Assembly (NCBI GenBank): GCA_965267335.1
Contig: OZ253953.1
Span: forward strand, 3,286,001 to 3,350,000
Source: G965267335 sp965267335
GTDB lineage: Bacteria; Bacteroidota; Bacteroidia; Cytophagales; JAAEPT01
DNA length: 64,000 bases
Direction: 5' to 3'
The position numbers were made by a program, and so were the translations under genes. Positions 26,528 through 35,170 of this stretch are shown here, one piece after another (position 1 is the stretch's first letter; every line of letters begins with the position of its first letter). Under the pieces are notes generated by a model. It had not been told where the DNA came from. It saw nothing but the letters and a program-made list of their open reading frames with translations, and did no database searches.

Positions 26528-27277
26528 TTACTTTTGTTTACTATCACTGACTTTGCCTTTGGACGAAAATCCAACACCACTAACATAATCAAAAATATAG
26601 AGCTTTGTCAGGTCATCATGAATATAACTTCTTTTACGATTCAACTTCGGATACAGGTAGACTAGCAATAAAAGTTCTATAAAAGAATAATAACTAAACA
26701 ACCTATGTCTCATTGTGTAGGTCAGAATAAGAACAAAAGGAACCAGCACAATGAATTTTAAAATATTTCTAATGACAGACTGAATCAGACTAGGGTACTT
26801 ACCTTCGGTTGTATACACTCTAAGTTGTAAAACTCGCATGCCCAGCGTAGCACCCCAGATGGTTTCCATAATGATCGAGTAGATACAATAACCACCAAGC
26901 ATGATGAGCTCAGTTTTCAAAATAAAGTAACGCTCCCCGAGCAACTGTCCATACAGCTCCATAAAGCTGATAGTGGTAATACCATCCCTCATTAAGCTTA
27001 CCATTAATACAATGTGTCCAATAAGGTGGAATAGTGCCATATCAAGGAAAAAAGCCCAGTATCTTCTACCAATAGTTGCATAACCGTGCTCCTTCTGTTT
27101 GTAATAGTTCTGGTAGATGTATACCATTAGAAAAGCCACACATAGTAGTATTGCACCAGAAAGGATTGTATGAAGGGCATTGAACCCGAAAAGGCTGAGA
27201 GCAAAACCAAAAACGATACAAGCTGAAATACCCGCTACGAGAAATGGGATTAGAGAAATTTGTTTTGACTTTGCCAT
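26528..27277 (-). CDS. RDD-family membrane protein
   Basis: About 249 residues from the ATG at 27277 (an upstream in-frame start at 27301 would add 8 residues). An N-terminal pair of helices (LIPFLVAGISACIVFGFAL and TILSGAILLCVAFLMVYIY) precedes the RDD domain. That domain shows the Arg/Asp pattern GRRYWAFFLDMALFHLIG and the downstream WGATLGMRVLQLRVYT with SLIQSVIRNILKF. RDD proteins have been linked to transport of ions or small solutes, but specific roles are unknown. It lies 6 bases upstream of the EI24 gene. Confidence 0.75.
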   Translation of the reverse strand: MAKSKQISLIPFLVAGISACIVFGFALSLFGFNALHTILSGAILLCVAFLMVYIYQNYYKQKEHGYATIGRRYWAFFLDMALFHLIGHIVLMVSLMRDGITTISFMELYGQLLGERYFILKTELIMLGGYCIYSIIMETIWGATLGMRVLQLRVYTTEGKYPSLIQSVIRNILKFIVLVPFVLILTYTMRHRLFSYYSFIELLLLVYLYPKLNRKRSYIHDDLTKLYIFDYVSGVGFSSKGKVSDSKQK

Positions 27278-27360
27278 AATTGCTGCAAATATACAATCCA
27301 TATAGAAGCAGGGAAAGCATTATATTTTTTTAAAAGAATTGCAGGTATTTTAAGTAAATT

Positions 27361-27384
27361 GGAATAATCATTAATAATTACTCC
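27361..27384. promoter_or_regulatory. Lrp/AsnC operator-like imperfect palindrome
   Basis: A 24-base imperfect palindrome with outer arms GGA and TCC and AT-rich inner arms; 20 of 24 positions are symmetric. It lies 30 bases upstream of the Lrp/AsnC gene. Lrp-family proteins bind AT-rich imperfect palindromes and usually autoregulate, so this is a reasonable own-gene operator. Binding is inferred. Confidence 0.4.
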
Positions 27385-27414
27385 GTTTATTTAAAAAATC
27401 ATCAAAGAAAGATC

Positions 27415-27891
27415 ATGTCTGATAAAAATAAGCTGGATGATATTGACTATAAAATATTATCCATACTAACCAATAATGCTCAGCTTCCTTATACCGAGGT
27501 CGCCAACAGAGTTTTTGTTTCAGGAGGCACGGTACACGTTCGCATGAAAAAAATGGAGAAAATGGGTATCATAAGAGGTTCTCAGTTGAATATTGATTAC
27601 TCAAAGCTTGGTTTCGACATCAAAGCCTTTCTTGGTATCTATCTAAAGGAAAGTGCATTGTATGATGAAGTGGTGGAGCAACTTTCTAAAATTCATGAAA
27701 TCATATCCATCGACTACACGACAGGTACCTATAGTATGTTCTGTAAGATAATCTGCAGAGACACCAATCATCTGCGGGAAGTACTGCATGACAAGATTCA
27801 AAAGGTATCGGGAATAGACCGTACGGAAACCATAATTTCTTTAGATGAAACGATCAGCAGGAACGTGAAGCTGGATGCGAACCCTAAATAA
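27415..27891 (+). CDS. Lrp/AsnC-family transcriptional regulator
   Basis: 158 residues. The N-terminal AsnC winged helix is clear (LDDIDYKILSILTNNAQLPY, then VANRVFVSGGTVHVRMKKME). The C-terminal RAM (ligand-binding ferredoxin-like) domain starts at about residue 75 with AFLGIYLKESALYDEVVEQL. It is full length. It lies 90 bases upstream of sufB in the same direction, so it may regulate or respond with the SUF genes, but the gap contains a separate candidate -7 box. A 24-base palindrome upstream suggests autoregulation. Its effector, usually an amino acid, cannot be inferred. Confidence 0.9.
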   Translation: MSDKNKLDDIDYKILSILTNNAQLPYTEVANRVFVSGGTVHVRMKKMEKMGIIRGSQLNIDYSKLGFDIKAFLGIYLKESALYDEVVEQLSKIHEIISIDYTTGTYSMFCKIICRDTNHLREVLHDKIQKVSGIDRTETIISLDETISRNVKLDANPK

Positions 27892-27926
27892 TGCCACCCA
27901 AAACATTATTACTCTAAATTTTGTTG

Positions 27927-27956
27927 TACTTTTGTAGGAAATTAGAACTAGTCTAA
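27927..27956 (+). promoter_or_regulatory. Candidate suf promoter and operator
   Basis: TACTTTTG at 27927-27934 is an exact TAnnTTTG -7 box. No clear TTTG is seen 19-21 bases upstream. An inverted repeat TTAGA-ACTAG-TCTAA occupies 27942-27956, about where transcription would start, a position suited to repression. sufB begins at 27982. No IscR or SufR gene is nearby, so the Lrp-type regulator upstream or a distant Rrf2 protein are candidates. Confidence 0.4.
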
Positions 27957-27981
27957 ATAAGAACAAATCGCCAAAAGTTGA

Positions 27982-29427
27982 ATGAGTGACGAAACCAAAA
28001 TACTGGAAGAATTTACCAACCAGGAGTACAAATACGGTTTTGTCTCTGACTTTGAAGCGGATGAAGCACCGAAAGGTCTGAGTGAAGACATTATCAGATT
28101 CATCTCAGCTAAGAAATCAGAGCCGGAATGGTTATTGGAGTGGAGATTAAAAGCGTACAGGCACTGGCTAACGCTGGAAGAACCGACATGGGCCAATGTA
28201 AAGTACAAGAAGCCTGACTTTCAGGATATCATATACTACAGTGCGCCTAAAAAAGCTAAAAAAATCAAAAGTCTTGATGAGGTTGACCCTGAATTGAGGG
28301 CCACTTTTGAGAAACTAGGGATATCTCTTGATGAGCAAAAAAGACTAAGTGGTGTAGCGGTGGACGCTGTTATTGACAGTGTATCGGTAGCCACAACATT
28401 TCAGGAAACCCTTTCCGAAATGGGCATCATATTTTGTTCAATCAGTGATGCAATAGAAAAGCACCCCGAACTGGTCAAAAAATATATCGGTGCTGTAGTA
28501 CCTTATACTGACAATTTCTATGCTGCACTGAATTCAGCGGTGTTTACCGATGGTTCATTTTGCTACATTCCGAAAGGAGTCAGATGCCCTATGGAATTGT
28601 CGACTTACTTCCGAATCAATGCTGGCAATACCGGTCAATTTGAAAGAACATTAATTATAGCCGAGGACGACAGTTACGTCAGTTATCTCGAGGGATGTAC
28701 TGCTCCTCAGAGAGACGAAAACCAACTTCACGCTGCGGTAGTTGAAATTTTAGCACTTGAAAATGCTGAGGTCAAGTACTCAACCGTACAAAATTGGTAT
28801 CCTGGAGATAAAGATGGCAAAGGCGGTATTTTCAACTTTGTTACAAAACGAGGGATTTGCTCGGGCAACAATTCAAAAATAAGCTGGACCCAGGTAGAGA
28901 CAGGCTCTGCAGTGACCTGGAAATACCCTAGTTGTATCCTAAAAGGAGATAACTCAGTCGGAGAGTTTTATTCGGTCGCAGTAACGAACAACTACCAACA
29001 GGCCGATACAGGAACAAAGATGATTCACCTGGGCAAAAACACCAAGAGCCGTATTGTTTCAAAAGGTGTTTCTGCGGGATTCAGTCAAAACAGTTATCGT
29101 GGTCAGGTAAAAATTGCTAAGCGCGCTTCCGGTTCGAGAAATTTCTCACAATGTGATTCCCTGCTTATGGGCGATCAATGCGGTGCGCATACCTTTCCAT
29201 ATCTGGATATAGACAATAGCACCGCTCAGGTTGAACACGAGGCAACAACATCAAAAATTGGTGAGGACCAAATCTTCTATTGCAACCAAAGAGGTCTGGA
29301 CACAGAACAGGCTGTTGCCCTGATTGTTAACGGATATTGTAAAGAAGTGTTGAATCAGCTTCCAATGGAGTTTGCAGTAGAAGCGCAAAAACTACTCGCA
29401 ATCTCACTCGAAGGAAGTGTGGGATAG
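27982..29427 (+). CDS. sufB: Fe-S cluster assembly scaffold SufB
   Basis: 481 residues, the standard SufB length. Family stretches are GFVSDFEADEAPKGL, PEWLLEWRLKAYRHW, FCYIPKGVRCPMELSTYFRI and SYLEGCTAPQRDENQLHAA with conserved cysteines. The C-terminal GVSAGFSQNSYRGQVKI and HEATTSKIGEDQIFYCNQRG are also seen. With SufC and SufD it forms the SufBC2D scaffold on which [4Fe-4S] clusters are built from SufS/SufE sulfur. It heads sufBCDSE; a 71-base gap to sufC is the largest in the operon. Confidence 0.97.
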   Translation: MSDETKILEEFTNQEYKYGFVSDFEADEAPKGLSEDIIRFISAKKSEPEWLLEWRLKAYRHWLTLEEPTWANVKYKKPDFQDIIYYSAPKKAKKIKSLDEVDPELRATFEKLGISLDEQKRLSGVAVDAVIDSVSVATTFQETLSEMGIIFCSISDAIEKHPELVKKYIGAVVPYTDNFYAALNSAVFTDGSFCYIPKGVRCPMELSTYFRINAGNTGQFERTLIIAEDDSYVSYLEGCTAPQRDENQLHAAVVEILALENAEVKYSTVQNWYPGDKDGKGGIFNFVTKRGICSGNNSKISWTQVETGSAVTWKYPSCILKGDNSVGEFYSVAVTNNYQQADTGTKMIHLGKNTKSRIVSKGVSAGFSQNSYRGQVKIAKRASGSRNFSQCDSLLMGDQCGAHTFPYLDIDNSTAQVEHEATTSKIGEDQIFYCNQRGLDTEQAVALIVNGYCKEVLNQLPMEFAVEAQKLLAISLEGSVG

Positions 29428-29498
29428 GTCATCCAAAATAAATCATTAAAATCTTATTTGAATACAGTCAATCATACTGACAGAAAGTAATTATAAAA

Positions 29499-30263
29499 AT
29501 GCTCAAGGTTAACGGATTAAAGGCATCGATAGAGGGAAAACAGATACTAAACGGTCTGAATATAGAAGTAAAACCGGGAGAAATCCACGCGATTATGGGA
29601 CCCAACGGTTCCGGAAAAAGTACACTCGCCTCAGTACTCGCAGGTCGAGAGGAATATGAAATCGAAGGAGGAACGGTTGAGTTTCAGGGAAAAGATTTAT
29701 TGGAACTAAGTGCGGATGAGCGAGCCAAGGAAGGAATATTCCTCGCTTTTCAGTATCCTGTAGAGATTCCAGGTGTCAGCACCACCAACTTTCTAAAAAC
29801 TGCTGTAAACGAAGTACGCAAGTATCGTGGACAAGAAGAGCTGGATGCGGTTCATTTTCTCAAATTCATGAAAGAGAAGATGGAAATCGTAGAAATAGAC
29901 CAAAGTCTTTTGAGTCGTTCACTAAATGAAGGTTTCTCAGGTGGTGAAAAGAAGAGAAATGAGATTTTCCAGATGTCACTTCTTGAACCGAAATTATGTA
30001 TCCTCGATGAAACCGACTCCGGACTTGACATTGACGCGCTAAAAATCGTCTCTAACGGGGTCAATCAATACAAATCCAAGGACAATGCTTTCATAGTGGT
30101 AACACACTACCAAAGATTGCTCGAGTATATCGTACCGGATTATGTTCACGTACTTTATAAGGGTCGTATTGTTAAGTCCGGCACCAAAGAATTAGCTCTA
30201 GAGCTTGAAGAAAAAGGTTACGATTGGATCAAAGAGGAAGTTGACGCTTCGTTCACCGCATAA
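29499..30263 (+). CDS. sufC: Fe-S cluster assembly ATPase SufC
   Basis: 254-residue ABC-type ATPase that powers the SufBC2D scaffold. Walker A is GPNGSGKST (34-42), the Q-loop is FLAFQYPVEIPGV, the ABC signature is NEGFSGGEKKRNEI (~146-159), and Walker B is CILDETDSGLDID. The final switch histidine is in FIVVTHYQRLLEYI. All ATPase motifs are intact. The stop abuts the sufD reading frame. Confidence 0.97.
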   Translation: MLKVNGLKASIEGKQILNGLNIEVKPGEIHAIMGPNGSGKSTLASVLAGREEYEIEGGTVEFQGKDLLELSADERAKEGIFLAFQYPVEIPGVSTTNFLKTAVNEVRKYRGQEELDAVHFLKFMKEKMEIVEIDQSLLSRSLNEGFSGGEKKRNEIFQMSLLEPKLCILDETDSGLDIDALKIVSNGVNQYKSKDNAFIVVTHYQRLLEYIVPDYVHVLYKGRIVKSGTKELALELEEKGYDWIKEEVDASFTA

Positions 30264-30275
30264 TTGAAAGATATC

Positions 30276-31577
30276 ATGGGTAAAGGCACCGAACTGACAT
30301 CATTTATAGAAGAGGAATTCAGTCAACTCGAGGCAAAGATCAATGGGGCTGCTAATTCTGACCTGCATCAACTTCGAAAAGACTCATTAAAGGCGTTCTC
30401 TTCTCTACCCTTTCCAACCACAAAGGACGAGGAATGGAAATACACCAATATAAAATCACTTTCGACACAGGAATTTGAGCATAGTGCAGGGAAATTAACA
30501 TCCGAGAGTGCGAACAAAGAGGTATTTGAAGGAGCAGAGGGAATAAAGATTTTTCTTAATAACGGATCACTATCCAAAGAATTGAGTGACCTGGATGATC
30601 TACCTGATGGGCTGATCATTTCAACCATTGAAGAAGCTGTTGAAAGCACGTCTCCAGGGATTTCCTACTACGGAAAATTAGCCAACATATCAGATAAATT
30701 CACGAGCCTGAATAGTTCCTTGGTTGATGGTGGTGTCTATATTCATGTAGATAAAAACAAAGTCATTGAGTCACCAATCTATATTTTCAATATTAACACC
30801 AACACCAGCTCTAGTTTGAGCCAACCCAGGGTCTTAATCATAGTCGAGGAAAATGCACAGCTCAAGGTATGTGAAAAATCACCTGAGTATAACTCGACCA
30901 CTGTTCTAGAAAATATTGTTACAGAAGTATTGGTAGAAAAGGCGGCCAGATTGGAACACTATCAGATCACTCCTGATTCCGATTCGCTCTCTAGAATTTC
31001 TACAACTTCTGTTATACAAAAATCAAACAGTGCCTACCACCACTCCAGTTTTACTTTTGGTGGAGACACGGTAAGAAATAACCTTAAGATAAGACTCGAA
31101 GGCGAGTACTCTGAGACTTATATGAATGGGCTTTATCTTATCGATGGAAACAGTCACGTAGACAATCATACCTCAATAGACCACACTCAACCCAATTCAT
31201 ATAGTGATGAATTGTACAAAGGCATTCTGGATGAAAATGCAACGGGCGTGTTCAACGGAAAAGTATTCGTAAGACAGGCAGCACAAAAAACCAACGCATT
31301 TCAGTCCAACAAGAACATCCTACTTTCAGATAACTCAACGGTGAACACCAAGCCCCAACTTGAAATATGGGCTGATGATGTTAAGTGTTCTCATGGAGCC
31401 ACTACCGGACAACTGGATGAAGAAGCATTATTTTATCTGCAAGCCAGAGGCTTATCACCCAAAAGTGCTAAAAGGTTATTACTTGAAGCATTTGCTAACG
31501 AGGTTATGGAAAGAGTAAGTCTGGAACCCGTGAAGGCTTACCTTGCAAATATGATCATTACCAAGCTCAACAGTTAA
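30276..31577 (+). CDS. sufD: Fe-S cluster assembly protein SufD
   Basis: 433 residues from the ATG at 30276; a TTG at 30264 directly abutting the sufC stop would add four residues. An N-terminal helical region with the family EEWKYTNIKSL motif is followed by the beta-helix core shared with SufB. The C-terminal conserved block CSHGATTGQLDEEALFYLQARGL contains the SufD histidine/cysteine segment. SufD partners SufB in the SufBC2D scaffold. It ends directly against the sufS start. Confidence 0.95.
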   Translation: MGKGTELTSFIEEEFSQLEAKINGAANSDLHQLRKDSLKAFSSLPFPTTKDEEWKYTNIKSLSTQEFEHSAGKLTSESANKEVFEGAEGIKIFLNNGSLSKELSDLDDLPDGLIISTIEEAVESTSPGISYYGKLANISDKFTSLNSSLVDGGVYIHVDKNKVIESPIYIFNINTNTSSSLSQPRVLIIVEENAQLKVCEKSPEYNSTTVLENIVTEVLVEKAARLEHYQITPDSDSLSRISTTSVIQKSNSAYHHSSFTFGGDTVRNNLKIRLEGEYSETYMNGLYLIDGNSHVDNHTSIDHTQPNSYSDELYKGILDENATGVFNGKVFVRQAAQKTNAFQSNKNILLSDNSTVNTKPQLEIWADDVKCSHGATTGQLDEEALFYLQARGLSPKSAKRLLLEAFANEVMERVSLEPVKAYLANMIITKLNS

Positions 31578-32816
31578 ATGAGTAGTTCTGTGACAGATAT
31601 TTTCGATGTCAATACCATCAGAAAACAATTCCCGGTACTTAATACAACCGTCAATGGCAAACCTCTGATTTATTTTGACAACGCAGCTACCACTCAGAAA
31701 CCAGAAATGGTCACAAGTGCCATTACTGAATACTACAATTCCTACAACGCCAATATTCATCGGGGTATCCATCACTTAGCAGAGAAAGCTACAGCTGCAT
31801 TTGAAGCTACCCGGGAAAGTATGAGGGCTTTCGTAAATGCTCCAAAGAAGGAACAAATCATATTCACCAAAGGAACCACAGAAAGCATCAATCTTGTTGC
31901 TTCATCTTATGGAAGTGAATTCATTAAATCCGGAGATGAGGTCATTATTTCCAGCATAGAGCACCATTCCAATATCGTACCCTGGCAGATGCTTTGTGAG
32001 AAGACTGGTGCCACACTGAAAGTAATTGATGTATTGGACTCGGGGGACCTGGACTACGGACATTATGAAAGTTTACTCTCGGAAAAAACAAAACTGGTTG
32101 CTGTAAACCATGCTTCCAATACGCTGGGGACGGTAAATGATATAAAGAGAATTATCGAAAAGGCACACGAATCTGGAGCCAAGGTACTCATTGATGGAGC
32201 GCAGGCGGCATCACACCTACCGGTTGATGTACAGGAACTCGATTGTGACTTTTATGCTCTTTCAGGACATAAAATGTATGGACCAACGGGTATCGGAATT
32301 CTCTACGGAAAGGAAGATATTCTTAATGCCATGCCTCCTTATCAGGGTGGCGGTGAAATGATCGCTGAAGTAAGTTTTGACGGTACAACATACAATGAAC
32401 TTCCTTACAAATTTGAGGCTGGCACACCTAACATCGCTGATACGATTGCCTTAAAAGCAGCTATTGAATTCATTGATTCAATTGGAAAGGAAAATATCTT
32501 AAAACATGAAGTAGAACTCATGCAATACGCCTCTGAGCTCTACCAGCAAATAGACGGACTGAAAGTAGTAGGGACAGCCAAAGAAAAGGTAGGAGTCGTG
32601 TCTTTTGTTTTCGATGACATTCACCACCAGGATATTGGTATCATGATGGATACGCACGGAGTGGCTGTACGAACAGGTCACCACTGCACGCAACCATTAA
32701 TGGCTTGTTTCAATATTTCCGGAACATCAAGGGCCTCGTTTGCTGTTTACAATACGAAAGAAGAAATTGATGCTTCATTTGAAGCACTGAAGAAAGTAGT
32801 GCAAATGTTTCGCTAA
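31578..32816 (+). CDS. sufS: Cysteine desulfurase SufS
   Basis: 412-residue PLP enzyme (group II NifS/SufS) that takes sulfur from cysteine and hands it to SufE. The PLP lysine lies in ALSGHKMYGPTGIG (K232) and the catalytic cysteine in RTGHHCTQPLM (C370), with the short cysteine loop typical of SufS. YFDNAATTQKP and NIHRGIHHLAEKAT mark the N-terminus. It is adjacent to sufD with no gap and overlaps sufE by one base (TAATG). Confidence 0.96.
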   Translation: MSSSVTDIFDVNTIRKQFPVLNTTVNGKPLIYFDNAATTQKPEMVTSAITEYYNSYNANIHRGIHHLAEKATAAFEATRESMRAFVNAPKKEQIIFTKGTTESINLVASSYGSEFIKSGDEVIISSIEHHSNIVPWQMLCEKTGATLKVIDVLDSGDLDYGHYESLLSEKTKLVAVNHASNTLGTVNDIKRIIEKAHESGAKVLIDGAQAASHLPVDVQELDCDFYALSGHKMYGPTGIGILYGKEDILNAMPPYQGGGEMIAEVSFDGTTYNELPYKFEAGTPNIADTIALKAAIEFIDSIGKENILKHEVELMQYASELYQQIDGLKVVGTAKEKVGVVSFVFDDIHHQDIGIMMDTHGVAVRTGHHCTQPLMACFNISGTSRASFAVYNTKEEIDASFEALKKVVQMFR

Positions 32817-33253
32817 TGAGTAACCCAATCAATACTATTCAGGATGAGATAATTGACGAGTTCTCCCTTTTCGATGACTGGGCAGATAAATACGCCTATA
32901 TCATTGAACTTGGCAAAAAACTTAATCCGCTGGATGAAAAATACAAAGTACCCGAGAATATCATAAAAGGGTGTCAATCCAATGTATGGCTCCATTGCGA
33001 GCTCAATGACGAAGGAAAAATAGTTTATGAAACAGATAGTGACGCCATCATAGTAAAAGGCCTGATCTTTCTTCTGGTGCGTACTCTATCCAACCAGACA
33101 CCTGAAGATATTATGAAAAGTGACTTGTACTTTATTCAAAAGATTGGAATGCAACAGCACTTATCTCAGACCCGATCAAACGGTCTTGCAGCTATGGTCA
33201 AACAAATGAAATTGTACGCGATCGCCTTCAAGGCAAAACAGGAATCTGAGTAG
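32816..33253 (+). CDS. sufE: Sulfur acceptor protein SufE
   Basis: 145 residues. It receives persulfide sulfur from SufS and stimulates its turnover. The acceptor cysteine is in IIKGCQSNVWLHC (C53) and the preceding PLDEKYKVPEN is family-typical. The C-terminal LSQTRSNGLAAMVKQMK matches the SufE ending. Its start is coupled to sufS by a one-base overlap. A downstream gap of 33 bases separates it from the DUF59 gene. Confidence 0.95.
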   Translation: MSNPINTIQDEIIDEFSLFDDWADKYAYIIELGKKLNPLDEKYKVPENIIKGCQSNVWLHCELNDEGKIVYETDSDAIIVKGLIFLLVRTLSNQTPEDIMKSDLYFIQKIGMQQHLSQTRSNGLAAMVKQMKLYAIAFKAKQESE

Positions 33254-33286
33254 AACAAATTTCAAACCGCTATTGTTAAATAGGAA

Positions 33287-33610
33287 ATGGAGAACGCCAC
33301 AAATACCGCAGATTTAAAGATAAAGATCATACAGGCTATAAAGGAAGTGTATGATCCTGAAATTCCCGTTGATGTATATGAACTGGGACTTATCTACGAA
33401 GTCAATGTACTTCCTATGAATAACGTGGAAATCATCATGACCCTGACTTCTCCATCCTGCCCTTCAGCGGAACAGATCCCCGGGGAAATTCATGAAAAAG
33501 TAAAAAAAGTAGAAGGGGTAAAAGACGTTCACGTAGAGCTTACCTTTGACCCGCCTTATACTACCGATATGATGTCGGAAGCGGCAAAATTAGAATTAGG
33601 TTTTTTATAG
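33287..33610 (+). CDS. DUF59/MIP18-family Fe-S assembly protein (SufT-like)
   Basis: 107 residues of the MIP18/DUF59 fold found in SUF operons. Motifs are VYDPEIPVDVYELGLIYEV, the cysteine-containing TLTSPSCPSAEQIPGEI, and VHVELTFDPPYT. This family is thought to help deliver or mature Fe-S clusters on target proteins. Position after sufE, 19 bases before the bacilliredoxin gene, supports membership of the same operon. The precise sub-family (SufT versus a carrier) is unsettled. Confidence 0.9.
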   Translation: MENATNTADLKIKIIQAIKEVYDPEIPVDVYELGLIYEVNVLPMNNVEIIMTLTSPSCPSAEQIPGEIHEKVKKVEGVKDVHVELTFDPPYTTDMMSEAAKLELGFL

Positions 33611-33629
33611 ATATTAAAAAAATAGAAAT

Positions 33630-34043
33630 ATGTATCCAGATGAAATAACAATCCCAATGCGTCAGGAATTAACCTCTGACGGATTTCAGGAACTCGTCTC
33701 TGCTGAAGATGTAGATAATTTATTAAAAGAAGGTAAAGGAACGACATTAGTAGTAGTCAATTCGGTATGTGGTTGTGCTGCAGGTAGTGCACGCCCGGGA
33801 GTAAGAATGTCAATAAAAGGAGATAAAAAGCCTGATACATTGGCAACCGTTTTTGCAGGAGTGCACAAGGAAGCTACTGATAAAGCTCGTGAATATATGT
33901 TGCCCTACCCTCCTTCGTCACCTGCCATCGCACTCTTCAAAGATGGTGAGTTGGTGCACATGGTAGAAAGACATCACATTGAAGGTAGAAGCGCTGAGAT
34001 GATCGCTGAACACATGCAGCAAGTGTATCAGGAGTTCTGCTAA
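33630..34043 (+). CDS. Bacilliredoxin BrxA/BrxB-type (YphP family)
   Basis: 137 residues with a thioredoxin-like fold and the CGC redox motif in NSVCGCAAGSARPGV (C47-G-C49). This is the hallmark of bacilliredoxins that remove bacillithiol from protein thiols. LPYPPSSPAIALFKDGELVHMVERH and MIAEHMQQVYQEFC are family-typical. Its place at the end of the SUF operon suggests thiol repair linked to iron-sulfur maturation. It also implies that the organism makes bacillithiol, though the biosynthetic genes are not in the window. A strong terminator follows. Confidence 0.92.
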   Translation: MYPDEITIPMRQELTSDGFQELVSAEDVDNLLKEGKGTTLVVVNSVCGCAAGSARPGVRMSIKGDKKPDTLATVFAGVHKEATDKAREYMLPYPPSSPAIALFKDGELVHMVERHHIEGRSAEMIAEHMQQVYQEFC

Positions 34044-34067
34044 AATCATAAATACCAAGAAATTACG

Positions 34068-34098
34068 AAGCCACAGGATAGTTCTTGTGGCTTTTTTT
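34068..34098 (+). terminator. Rho-independent terminator of the suf operon
   Basis: Arms AGCCACA (34069-34075) and TGTGGCT (34086-34092) form a 7-base stem around a 10-base loop, followed by seven T residues. It lies 25 bases after the bacilliredoxin stop. Confidence 0.8.
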
Positions 34099-34165
34099 GT
34101 GTTATATTAAGGGGCGAATGAAGCTATCAAAGGTGGGGTTATTTTAAGTTGTAGAGCATTAAAAA

Positions 34166-34513
34166 ATGGAATCAAAAGCAAGGAACATATTCGATGATGT
34201 CTCGACTTGGGAGATAAACAAAAAACTTGTGTTCAGCGAGCGATTGTTATTTCAAATGACCGTGATGAACAGAGCGATTTGGTCTGACGATAACATATCC
34301 GATAAGGTAAAAACAAAATACCTTAAATGGTCTAATGAATTAGCTCATCAAGTTTGGAACAAGGTTTTCGAATTACAAAAGGGACTGGACAATGACGCAA
34401 TAGGTAGTATTCAGGAGGACATTCTATTTTATCGAAAACAATCACAAATACTTGGAGGACATTTAGGGACGACATTAAAACTAACAGCAAACTATTTTTA
34501 TGAAACTAAATGA
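34166..34513 (+). CDS. Hypothetical protein, helical
   Basis: 115 residues, no signal peptide or membrane segment. The sequence is predicted mostly helical and tryptophan-rich (DVSTWEINKKLVFSERLLF, MNRAIWSDDNISDK, KYLKWSNELAHQVWNKVFEL). I do not recognise a family. The coding frame is uninterrupted and starts with ATG behind an A-rich spacer. It follows the suf terminator and is followed by two hairpins, so it is probably transcribed alone. Confidence 0.55.
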   Translation: MESKARNIFDDVSTWEINKKLVFSERLLFQMTVMNRAIWSDDNISDKVKTKYLKWSNELAHQVWNKVFELQKGLDNDAIGSIQEDILFYRKQSQILGGHLGTTLKLTANYFYETK

Positions 34514-34518
34514 GTTAT

Positions 34519-34540
34519 TCTATTCACATTTCTGAATAGA
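34519..34540 (+). repeat. Hairpin after the 115-residue gene
   Basis: Eight-base arms TCTATTCA and TGAATAGA flank a 6-base loop, six bases after the stop codon. No T-run follows, so termination would be weak or factor-dependent. Confidence 0.35.
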
Positions 34541-34546
34541 ACTGTT

Positions 34547-34573
34547 CTGGTCGTAGCTTGAAGCTACGACCAG
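34547..34573. repeat. Perfect 27-base palindromic repeat, REP-like
   Basis: Thirteen-base arms CTGGTCGTAGCTT and AAGCTACGACCAG meet around a single G. It is much more GC-rich than its surroundings and is not followed by T residues. I saw no second copy in the window. Candidates are a REP/BIME-type mobile palindrome or a structured RNA end. Confidence 0.55.
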
Positions 34574-34606
34574 CTCAGAGTGTAGCCGTCTCAAATATTC
34601 ACAAAT

Positions 34607-35101
34607 ATGACTCTCTTGCAAAATCAAACCCCCAATAGAGCTAGAATTAAGATTACTTTGTCTGCCCTCATTTTCATATCTATAATTCTATATTCGATAT
34701 TCAAGCATGAAAAAGAACTAAAATCCAATTTCATACTCGTTGGATTAGGCTTTGTCATTTTAACAATGCTCTCATATCTCTTTAAATACAAGAACCTCTC
34801 AAGAACTCTTTTTCTCATAAATAGCGCTCTAATTGTATTCGCTGGAGCAGCATACTTAAATAATTACATCGTTCATCAAATGTACCCTAACTCTGGCTTA
34901 TATGTTGATGAAGACGGGCTAGTTCAGGGTGGTGTGATGTCATATGATTTTATAGGGGACTTATTCGTTGGTACGATCACCACATTGCTAATAATTGTCC
35001 CATATGCCTTCCTGGTGCGAACTAACAAAAAATTAGAACAATCTATTCTGGCAAGTATTACCATTTGCATGATTTATTTTTTGTCTATTGCGAAATATTA
35101 A
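34607..35101 (+). CDS. Hypothetical four-helix membrane protein
   Basis: 164 residues with four hydrophobic helices: ITLSALIFISIILYSIF, FILVGLGFVILTMLSYLF, TLFLINSALIVFAGAAYL and FVGTITTLLIIVPYAFLV, plus a hydrophobic C-terminus. A polar loop between helices three and four contains LYVDEDGLVQGG. The family is not recognised. It sits in a small-gene region between the suf terminator and the PPOX gene, where neighbours give no functional clue. Confidence 0.5.
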   Translation: MTLLQNQTPNRARIKITLSALIFISIILYSIFKHEKELKSNFILVGLGFVILTMLSYLFKYKNLSRTLFLINSALIVFAGAAYLNNYIVHQMYPNSGLYVDEDGLVQGGVMSYDFIGDLFVGTITTLLIIVPYAFLVRTNKKLEQSILASITICMIYFLSIAKY

Positions 35102-35170
35102 GGTAGAAATACGAATAACATGGTGATCGCCCAAGCCTATCCTCTGTTTACTAATAATCCAAAATTCACA

